From contig NZ_JAADJT010000016.1 in NCBI RefSeq assembly GCF_011090165.1, forward strand, positions 1 to 64,000: a stretch of DNA of 64,000 nucleotides. Reading direction: 5' to 3'. Both the position numbers and the translations under genes were made by a program. A model generated the notes under the pieces. That model was not told where the DNA came from, searched no databases, and saw only the letters and a list, made by a program, of their open reading frames with translations. Positions 49,880 to 57,062 of this stretch are shown here, piece by piece (within the stretch, counting starts at the first letter, position 1; each line of letters starts with the position of its first letter). The DNA comes from Duganella aceris (GTDB taxonomy: Bacteria > Pseudomonadota > Gammaproteobacteria > Burkholderiales > Burkholderiaceae_D).

Positions 49880-50583
49880 TCAGGAATTTTCTTCGAACTT
49901 CCGCACCGCCCGGTTGACGGATCTGAGCGAGACGCCAAAGAACTCTCCAATCTCCGCCATCGTATAGAGTGTCGAAAAATAGGCGCAAGCCATCGCCTGA
50001 TCGCGATCGGTGAATTGATCTCGATACTCGCCCAGCGACAACGCATGACAAAGCGTTGGTAGCGCTGCACGGCTTGGCTGCGCGTCGGCCCGAAGTGCGC
50101 TAGCAGCCAATCCGTTTCCAGCCATTCAGGGGCGTCGTACGCGCCCGTGGCGTAGTGGTGACTACTCCATGGCCACTGATCCAATGCATCGACCATGCGG
50201 GCCCGCAGCGGGTTCAAGACGACTTAACGCGACAGCTCCAGCAGGTGGCGCTCTTTTTGAATCAGGATGGCCTTATAGCGCCCCTGGAACAGATGGCCGA
50301 CAAGATGATGCCGGCGATTGAAGTGCTGCGTGTACAGACCGTTTAGCTGGCGCATCCCTTGCGACAGATTGCCCTCCACGGTTTCGATCAGCACATGGTA
50401 GTGATTCGTCATCTGGCAAAACGCATGAATGACGAAGTTGAAGCGCTTGCAGACGCGCCTCATGATGTCGAGCCAGATCAGGCGATCCGTCTCGTCGCGA
50501 TATATCGCCTCGCTGTGATCGCCACGCGAGGTCACGTGATATAGCGCACCGGGAAATTCTAGGCGGAGTGGACGTGTCATCAC
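49880..50583 (-). pseudogene. REP-associated tyrosine transposase, broken by a stop and a frameshift
   Basis: Reading the minus strand, the N-terminal 119 aa (MTRPLRLEFPGALYHVTSRG..., HUH-type motif CQMTNHYHVLIETV, FNRRH, LFQGRYKAI) end at TAA (50224-50226). The same frame continues as VVLNPLRARMVDALDQWPWSSHHYATG. Near 50030-50060 homology moves to another frame (GEYRDQFTDRDQAMACAYFS, then a helix-turn-helix TMAEIGEFFGVSLRSVNRAVRKFEE). So two lesions disable a RAYT of about 234 codons. The stop falls at the Tyr of the conserved Y-V-x-L-N-P motif. Confidence 0.88.
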
Positions 50584-50605
50584 TTCACCTTAGCCCCGCC
50601 AGGGC

Positions 50606-50635
50606 GCCGGATACTGATCTAGCTCAGCATCCGGC
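50606..50635. repeat. REP-like hairpin upstream of the transposase pseudogene
   Basis: GCCGGAT-A-CTGA and TCAG-C-ATCCGGC form a 12-position stem with one mismatch and a 6-nt loop (TCTAGC). It lies 22 bp upstream of the transposase start, inside the right end of the element, as REP substrates do next to RAYT genes. Confidence 0.6.
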
Positions 50636-50688
50636 AGGCTTACGCATCAGCTCGTGGCACGATGCCGGAACTGACCCCGCCTTTTTGC

Positions 50689-51945
<1,257 letters not shown>

Positions 51946-51969
51946 CGTGATTCTCCGAGGTAGACTCTG

Positions 51970-51983
51970 GTCTTATATAAGAC
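51970..51983. promoter_or_regulatory. GTCTTATATAAGAC palindrome upstream of icd
   Basis: Perfect 14-bp palindrome, 25 bp upstream of the icd start codon on the minus strand, followed by a further half-site (ATAAGAC, 51984-51990). Probable operator for a TCA-cycle regulator; the protein cannot be named from sequence. Confidence 0.55.
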
Positions 51984-52056
51984 ATAAGACATGCTTTTGA
52001 TACATTATGCACGAACTGGGCTTGTAAGCCTACACCAATTTCACCTGAACATAAGC

Positions 52057-52617
52057 ATGCCCCTGATACTATTCAATAAACCTTTTCAAGTGCTGTGCCA
52101 GTTCTCGCCGCAGGACGACAAGGCCACGCTGGCCGACTATCTGAAGATCCCGAACATCTACCCCGCCGGCCGCCTCGACGCCGACAGCGAGGGCCTGATG
52201 CTGCTGACCGACGACGGCAAGCTGCAGCACGCCATCGCCCACCCGGACCACAAGGAAGCCAAGATCTATCTGGTGCAGGTGGACGGCGTGCCGGACGCGG
52301 CCAGCCTGGCGAAGCTGCAGGCGCCGATCGATCTGGGCGATTTCGTCACCAAGCCTTGCCAGGCGGTGCGGATCGCCGAGCCGGAGTGGCTGTGGCCGCG
52401 CAATCCGCCGATCCGCCAGCGCGCCGAGCAACCGACCAGCTGGCTGGCGATCACGCTCCAGGAAGGCAAGAACCGCCAGGTGCGGCGCATGACGGCGGCG
52501 GTCGGCCTGCCGACGCTGCGGCTGGTGCGCAGCGCCATCGGCCGGATCTCACTGGCCACGCATCCGCTGATGCCGGGCGAATGGATGGAGGTTGCGCCCA
52601 AGGACCTCGGCAACTAA
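52057..52617 (+). CDS. rluE: Pseudouridine synthase, RluE-like
   Basis: RsuA/RluB/RluE/RluF-type pseudouridine synthase of 186 aa. The catalytic Asp is in YPAGRLDADSEGLMLLTDDG, and EGKNRQVRRMTAAVGLPTLRLVR is the second family signature. There is no N-terminal S4 domain, which fits RluE (23S rRNA). ATG 52057 gives the family start MPLILFNKPFQVLCQF; the longer frame to 51991 is not supported. Divergent from icd. Confidence 0.9.
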   Translation: MPLILFNKPFQVLCQFSPQDDKATLADYLKIPNIYPAGRLDADSEGLMLLTDDGKLQHAIAHPDHKEAKIYLVQVDGVPDAASLAKLQAPIDLGDFVTKPCQAVRIAEPEWLWPRNPPIRQRAEQPTSWLAITLQEGKNRQVRRMTAAVGLPTLRLVRSAIGRISLATHPLMPGEWMEVAPKDLGN

Positions 52618-52635
52618 AAATACGGCGCGCACATG

Positions 52636-52671
52636 CGAAAAAACCCGCGCCGGCCGAAGCCGGAGCGGGTT
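52636..52671 (-). terminator. Rho-independent terminator of rpsT
   Basis: Stem AACCCGC-CCGGC/GCCGG-GCGGGTT (52642-52654 and 52659-52671) with one G-A mismatch and a CGAA loop. On the minus strand it runs into TTTTTTCGC, so it fits rpsT best; it may also help stop rluE. Confidence 0.85.
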
Positions 52672-52695
52672 CTTGCTTGAATCCCGGTGAGGGAA

Positions 52696-52962
52696 TTAAG
52701 CGGACAGTGCCTTCAGGGCAGCTGCCAGACGGCTCTTGTGACGAGCTGCCTTGTTTTTGTGGATGATCTTCTTGTCGGCGATGCTGTCGATTTTCGACAC
52801 GGACGATTGGAAGATTGCGGTCGCAGCAGCTTTGTCGCCGCCCTGGATCGCCTTGCGAACTGCTTTGATTGCAGTGCGCAGGGTCGAACGCTGAGCCGAA
52901 TTGTGAGCGTTTTGCTTAACTGCTTGACGAGCGCGTTTGCGCGCTTGTGCGGTATTTGCCAT
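52696..52962 (-). CDS. rpsT: 30S ribosomal protein S20
   Basis: Small basic helical protein of 88 aa that binds 16S rRNA. MANTAQARKRARQAVKQNAHN and KKIIHKNKAARHKSRLAAAL are typical. ATG 52962 gives the normal length; 12 extra codons of open frame upstream are ignored. The leader is about 140 nt from the mapped promoter and contains a hairpin. Divergent from murJ, the common order. Confidence 0.97.
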   Translation of the reverse strand: MANTAQARKRARQAVKQNAHNSAQRSTLRTAIKAVRKAIQGGDKAAATAIFQSSVSKIDSIADKKIIHKNKAARHKSRLAAALKALSA

Positions 52963-52994
52963 GGAATTTCCTAAAACAGGGTAAAGGTGCGTTT

Positions 52995-53012
52995 GCAAAC
53001 ATTATTGTTTGC
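52995..53012 (-). promoter_or_regulatory. Hairpin in the rpsT leader
   Basis: GCAAACA/TGTTTGC, 7-bp perfect stem with a 4-nt loop, about 33 nt upstream of the rpsT start codon and overlapping the palindrome GTTTGCAAAC (52991-53000). It may act in feedback control of S20; that is inference. Confidence 0.4.
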
Positions 53013-53108
53013 CAAACAGGTGCGTTCAGTGCGTCTGCCGTACCAATGAGTCAAACTGCTGCCTGCCAAACATTAGTGTCTGCGTAACAGAATTCTGTAC
53101 AGCCTGCG

Positions 53109-53137
53109 ATTATAGCGATGTTTTCCGTCAGGAGCAA
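53109..53137 (-). promoter_or_regulatory. rpsT promoter
   Basis: On the minus strand TTGCTC (53132-53137) and TATAAT (53109-53114) are exactly 17 bp apart. Transcription would start near 53102. Confidence 0.7.
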
Positions 53138-53152
53138 CTATAATCATGCCCC

Positions 53153-54694
53153 ATGAACTTGCTAAAAACTCTAGCCGCCCTCAGCAGCATGACCATGCTG
53201 TCCCGTATCACCGGACTGTTACGCGAAATCCTCATCGCCCGGGCCTTCGGCGCCGGCGGCATGACAGACGCCTACAACGTCGCGTTCCGATTGCCCAATC
53301 TATTAAGAAGGCTGTTTGCCGAAGGCGCGTTCTCGCAAGCCTTCGTTCCCATCCTGTCCGAGTACAAAAACAAGCAAAGCGAGGAAGCCACCCGCAACCT
53401 GGCCGACCATGTCGGCAACACGCTGGTGTGGTCGACCGTTTTTATCAGTGCGATCGGCATTATCGCATCCCCGCTGCTGCTGATGGCGGTCGCCAGCGGC
53501 CTCAAGCCGACCGACTTCGACGCGGCGGTCTGGATGACGCGCCTGATGTTCCCCTACATCGCCTTCATGGCCTTCGTCGCGCTGGCCGGCGGCATCCTCA
53601 ACACCTGGAGCCAGTTCAAGATCCCGGCCTTCACGCCGGTGCTGCTGAATATCTCGTCGATCCTGGCCTCGCTGTTCCTGCAGCAGCATCTGCAGCAGCC
53701 GATCTATGCGATGGCGATCGCGGTCTTTGTCGGCGGCGTGCTGCAGGTCGGGATCCAGGTCCCGGCATTGTTGAAGATCCGCATGCTGCCGCGCCTGTCG
53801 CTCAATCCGCTGGCCGGCCTGCGCGATCCCGGCGTGCGGCGCGTGCTGAAGAAGATGGGGCCGGCGGTATTCGCCGTCTCCGCCGCGCAAATCAGTTTGC
53901 TGATCAACACCAGCATCGCCTCCAACCTGGCCGAGGGCAGCATTTCCTTCCTGACCTATGCCGACCGCCTGATGGAGTTTCCGACCGCGCTGCTGGGCGT
54001 GGCGCTGGGCACCATCCTGCTGCCCAGCCTGTCCAAGGCCAGCGTCGGCGGCGACAAGGAGGAATACTCGTCGCTGCTGGACTGGGGCCTGCGCCTGACC
54101 TTCCTGCTGGCGATGCCGGCGGCGGTCGGCCTGGCCACGCTGGCGGTGCCGCTGATCGCGACGCTGTTCCAGAACGGTAAATTCAGCGCGGCGGCGGCGC
54201 ATGCGTCGGCGGAGCCGCTGATCGCCTACAGCGTCGGCCTGCTCGGCATCATCCTGGTCAAGACGCTGGCGCCGGCCTTCTACGCGCAACAGGACATCCG
54301 CACGCCGGTGCGGATCGCCATCGGCGTGATGATCGCCACCCAGCTGATGAACCTGATTTTCGTGCCGCAGCTCGCGGTGGCCGGGCTGGCGCTGTCGATC
54401 AGCCTGGGCGCCTGCATCAACGCCGGCTTCCTGTTCACCGGCCTGCGCCGGCGTGGCGTCTACGTGGCCAAGCCGGGCTGGCCGCTGTTCTTCGGCAAGC
54501 TGGTGGTGGCGTGTGTGCTGATGGGCCTGACGGCCTGGTTCGGCGCGGCGCAGTTCGACTGGACCGCGCCGCACCAGACGCTGCTGCGCATCGCCGCGCT
54601 GTTCGCGTTGATCGGCGTGTGCGGCGTGGTGTACTTCGGCGCGCTGCTGGCGATGGGCTTCCGCTTCCGCGATTTCAAGCGCATGGCGCGCTGA
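53153..54694 (+). CDS. murJ: Lipid II flippase MurJ
   Basis: Inner-membrane flippase for peptidoglycan precursor lipid II, 513 aa with about 14 membrane segments. Family signatures: MNLLKTLAALSSMTMLSRITGLLRE, ARAFGAGGMTDAYNVAFRLPNLLRRLFAEGAFSQAFVP and LLGVALGTILLPSLSKA. There is no ribosome site before the ATG. A TATAAT hexamer ends 8 bp upstream of the ATG (53139-53144), so the mRNA may have almost no leader. Followed by a terminator. Confidence 0.96.
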   Translation: MNLLKTLAALSSMTMLSRITGLLREILIARAFGAGGMTDAYNVAFRLPNLLRRLFAEGAFSQAFVPILSEYKNKQSEEATRNLADHVGNTLVWSTVFISAIGIIASPLLLMAVASGLKPTDFDAAVWMTRLMFPYIAFMAFVALAGGILNTWSQFKIPAFTPVLLNISSILASLFLQQHLQQPIYAMAIAVFVGGVLQVGIQVPALLKIRMLPRLSLNPLAGLRDPGVRRVLKKMGPAVFAVSAAQISLLINTSIASNLAEGSISFLTYADRLMEFPTALLGVALGTILLPSLSKASVGGDKEEYSSLLDWGLRLTFLLAMPAAVGLATLAVPLIATLFQNGKFSAAAAHASAEPLIAYSVGLLGIILVKTLAPAFYAQQDIRTPVRIAIGVMIATQLMNLIFVPQLAVAGLALSISLGACINAGFLFTGLRRRGVYVAKPGWPLFFGKLVVACVLMGLTAWFGAAQFDWTAPHQTLLRIAALFALIGVCGVVYFGALLAMGFRFRDFKRMAR

Positions 54695-54712
54695 GGGACA
54701 AAGCGCTGGACG

Positions 54713-54739
54713 TAAAAAAACCCGCCGAGGCGGGTTTTC
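54713..54739. terminator. Bidirectional terminator between murJ and the PEP-CTERM gene
   Basis: Stem CCCGC/GCGGG with loop CGAG (54721-54734), flanked by an A-run and a T-run. It serves murJ and the convergent PEP-CTERM gene. Confidence 0.88.
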
Positions 54740-54757
54740 TCATTTAAACAGCGAAAC

Positions 54758-55258
54758 TTAAGCTGCTTTTTTTGCTTTGCGACGAGCGATGGCGCCAACC
54801 AGTGCCAGGCCGCCCAGCATCATGCCGTAGGTTTCTGGTTCTGGGACTGGGGTGGCCGTCACGGTACCCGAGTACGACAGGTTTTTAACTGGCGTGATAC
54901 CCCAGACGTGCACGGTGTACTCGCCGGCAGCCAGGCTACCGGACCAGCTCAGGCTTTGCTGCGAGCCCGTGGTGATCGGGGCGAACGTACCACCGGTTAC
55001 ATTCATCAGTTCGGCGCCAAAGCCGGTGATCTGGGTGGTCGCGGTGAAGTTCTGTTGCGTACCGAACGCCGTTGCCGAAGCCACATCCAGCGTGAAGGTC
55101 AGGTAGTCGTTGAACTCGCCAACGGTGCTGATCTTGTAGCCGAACGGGGAGCTGTCCGGACCGCTGGAGTCCAGGGTACCCAGGTCGTGGTTAGTGGCCG
55201 ATGCGGCGAACGACGCTGCTGCCAGCATGGCGCCTGCTACGATAGTTTTCAGTTTCAT
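54758..55258 (-). CDS. FxDxF-type PEP-CTERM sorting domain protein
   Basis: Exported protein of 166 aa. Signal peptide MKLKTIVAGAMLAAASFAASA, a beta-rich body containing the FTLDVASATAF segment typical of FxDxF members, and a C-terminal sorting tail: VPEPETYGMMLGGLALVGAIARRKAKKA (motif PEP, hydrophobic helix, basic end). The tail is processed by an exosortase (EpsH/XrtA type) in organisms with exopolysaccharide loci; that enzyme is not in the window. GAGGAAA precedes the ATG. Likely a matrix or surface protein. Confidence 0.9.
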   Translation of the reverse strand: MKLKTIVAGAMLAAASFAASATNHDLGTLDSSGPDSSPFGYKISTVGEFNDYLTFTLDVASATAFGTQQNFTATTQITGFGAELMNVTGGTFAPITTGSQQSLSWSGSLAAGEYTVHVWGITPVKNLSYSGTVTATPVPEPETYGMMLGGLALVGAIARRKAKKAA

Positions 55259-55414
55259 GGAAATTTCCTCAATGTAGATAACAATTGTGATAGTGCTTGC
55301 GCCGCTCACTTGTGGGTCGATAGGAGTACTGCTTTGTCAAGCATACCATAGGAAAATTGATCCCTATTGTAAATATTCCATTTTTTATTTCTTTTCAATA
55401 ACTATTTTCATGTT

Positions 55415-55433
55415 GTGCAATGGAAAATTGCAC
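55415..55433. repeat. Inverted repeat GTGCAAT/ATTGCAC upstream of the PEP-CTERM gene
   Basis: Perfect 7-bp arms with a 5-nt centre (GGAAA), about 160 bp upstream of the PEP-CTERM start and just after the pseudopilin stop. The 218-bp gap also holds a possible minus-strand promoter (TTTACA, 17 bp, TATGGT). Operator or weak terminator are both possible. Confidence 0.45.
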
Positions 55434-55476
55434 TGCAACAATTTTGACGATTTTTTTGTTTTTTAACAGAAATATT

Positions 55477-56214
55477 TCACTTCAAATCTTTCCTGGAGGG
55501 TAAGTTTGTTGACTCTTCAACTGATGCAGGTTCCTCGGGCAAAACAGCTTCCACAGAGGGAATTTCCGACGTTTCCGAAGGCGCGGCTGGCGCCGGCGGC
55601 GATGGGCTGGCTGTCTCTGTGTTAGAAGGCGCACCAACCGAAGATAAAGGCGAAATTTGTTGTAACGCAGGTACAGCCGGAACCGAATTCAATCGTGCGG
55701 GGCCCTGCCCCCCTGCCGGCTTGGGTTTAACAGCCGCAGAAAACTTCCACTCGGAAATATGGGTCTTGTTCTCAAAGCCGGAGAAACGTTCTGGAAAGTT
55801 AGCAATCTTGATGGGCCTGGCGTCCGACAAACTGTACACCGCGAGCACGCCGACCTTGTCGCCCAGGTACACGACGCCCCATTGTTGATTGCCGGTAATC
55901 GGATCGACGAACAGCTTGCGCAGATGACGCCGGGTGCCGGAAAATCTGGGATCTTTCAGCAGCGCTTGTAATGAAGGAGGCTGAGTTGGCTGGCCGCTTG
56001 GCGTGGCGTCGGCATAGCTTTGCAGGGCGTCGCTGAACGCGGCACCAATTTCAAGCAACTCCGATTCCGCTTTGCTGCGCTGCAACAGCGAACCGAGTTT
56101 AAGCGCCGATGCGGCTACCAATCCGATGATGGCGACCAGAATGATCAGGCTCAGATAAGTAAAGCCCCCGCTCTTCCTCCGCATCGGAAATCTTGCCTGA
56201 TTAAACATCACCAT
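55477..56214 (-). CDS. Atypical type II pseudopilin-like protein with Pro-rich tail
   Basis: Protein of 245 aa. The N-terminus RRKSGGFTYLSLIILVAIIGLVAASAL looks like a prepilin: a Gly before Phe for prepilin peptidase, then a hydrophobic helix. Position 5 of the mature helix is Ser instead of the nearly invariant Glu. A globular domain (about 45-150, with RKLFVDPITGNQQWGVVYLGD) leads to a long Pro/Ser/Ala/Glu-rich tail (about 165-245). It overlaps the GspG-like gene by 7 bp; ATG 56208 is an alternative start. Probably a minor pseudopilin. Confidence 0.78.
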   Translation of the reverse strand: MVMFNQARFPMRRKSGGFTYLSLIILVAIIGLVAASALKLGSLLQRSKAESELLEIGAAFSDALQSYADATPSGQPTQPPSLQALLKDPRFSGTRRHLRKLFVDPITGNQQWGVVYLGDKVGVLAVYSLSDARPIKIANFPERFSGFENKTHISEWKFSAAVKPKPAGGQGPARLNSVPAVPALQQISPLSSVGAPSNTETASPSPPAPAAPSETSEIPSVEAVLPEEPASVEESTNLPSRKDLK

Positions 56215-56588
56215 TCGGCATAGGGCCGGCCGCTTCGATCGTTGCCGGGGGCGCCGCTTCTGATCTCATAGACACCGCCCTTGGTGCCGTCCTCCGGGGG
56301 CACGAGTATCCAGCTCGCGCTGCTGTCGGTGATGGGATCGACCGGCAACGCACGCAGATATTTTTTCTCCACTAATTGTTCCAGAGAATCGGGATAGCGG
56401 CCGGTGTCGCCGTAGTATTGGTCGATCACCTGGCGCACGCTGCGCAGATTGTCCGCCAGCACTACTTCCTTGGATTTGTCGATACTTGGGAAATAGCGCG
56501 GCACCGCCAGCGTCAGCATCAGCGCAATGATACCCAGCACCACCAATAGCTCGATCAGCGTGAATCCCTTGCTTTTCATGGTCACCAT
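56208..56588 (-). CDS. Type II secretion pseudopilin, GspG-like
   Basis: Prepilin-type protein of 126 aa. The cleavage site and helix are KSKG-FTLIELLVVLGIIALMLTLAVP with Glu5 present. The C-terminal part has the GspG pattern (RQVIDQYYGDTGRYPDSLEQLV, LRALPVDPITDSS, YEIRSGAPGNDRSGRPYAEW). GspG-type major pseudopilins form the short pilus of type II systems. Start 56588 or ATG 56579. It overlaps the next upstream pseudopilin gene by 7 bp. Confidence 0.88.
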   Translation of the reverse strand: MVTMKSKGFTLIELLVVLGIIALMLTLAVPRYFPSIDKSKEVVLADNLRSVRQVIDQYYGDTGRYPDSLEQLVEKKYLRALPVDPITDSSASWILVPPEDGTKGGVYEIRSGAPGNDRSGRPYAEW

Positions 56589-57058
56589 TTTTTATAAGGC
56601 ACGCCGTTCAGGCCGCTCTTCTCGCTAAGACTGTAAACGTCGTAGATGTCGTCGCCCTCCCTCGGCTGGTCGGCTTCGCTGGCGTAGCTGCGCTTGCCCC
56701 ACGATTGCGCCGGGCTCGCCGAGGTGTCGGCGTTGAACGGGTCGCGCGGCACCCGCCGCAGGAAGAATATCTTGGTGTGTTTGGGATTCTGCAGGTCGGG
56801 CACGCCCTCGACCAGCACGTCCAGCGTCTTGGGATAACCGGTCGCCGCCAGCGACTTGGTGATGCGGCCCTGGTCGTAAGCCAGTTTATAGGCGTCGATG
56901 CCGTCGCGGATCTGGTGCAAGGCGTCGCGCAGGTCCCGCTCCTGGCGGCGCTGCACCACCACCTGCGCGGTCGGGATCACCAGCGCGCTGAGCAGGCCGA
57001 GAATGGCCAGCGTCACCAGCAACTCGATCAGCGTGAAGCCGCGCGCGCGCATTGTCAT
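56582..57058 (-). CDS. Type II secretion-like pseudopilin
   Basis: Prepilin-type protein of 158 aa with the standard leader MTMRARG, then FTLIELLVTLAILGLLSALVIP with Glu5. The rest has LRDALHQIRDGIDAYKLAYDQGRI, GYPKTLDVLVEGVPDL and FFLRRVPRDPFN, again GspG-like and ending VYSLSEKSGLNGVPYKKW. It is the first of three pseudopilin genes after the secretin gene and lies 4 bp from it. Confidence 0.87.
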   Translation of the reverse strand: MTMRARGFTLIELLVTLAILGLLSALVIPTAQVVVQRRQERDLRDALHQIRDGIDAYKLAYDQGRITKSLAATGYPKTLDVLVEGVPDLQNPKHTKIFFLRRVPRDPFNADTSASPAQSWGKRSYASEADQPREGDDIYDVYSLSEKSGLNGVPYKKW

Positions 57059-57062
57059 GCCC

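Larger units (their letters stand above)
49853..50679. mobile_element. RAYT (REP-associated tyrosine transposase) element with 24-bp inverted ends
   Basis: The element of 827 bp is bounded by inverted repeats at 49853-49876 and 50656-50679, 24 bp with one mismatch, both with the core GGGGTCAGTTCCGGCA. Inside lies a decayed Y1-type transposase gene on the minus strand and, upstream of it, a REP-like hairpin (50606-50635). It separates the cold-shock gene from icd. Boundaries are set by the repeats; target-site duplication is not evident. Confidence 0.85.
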
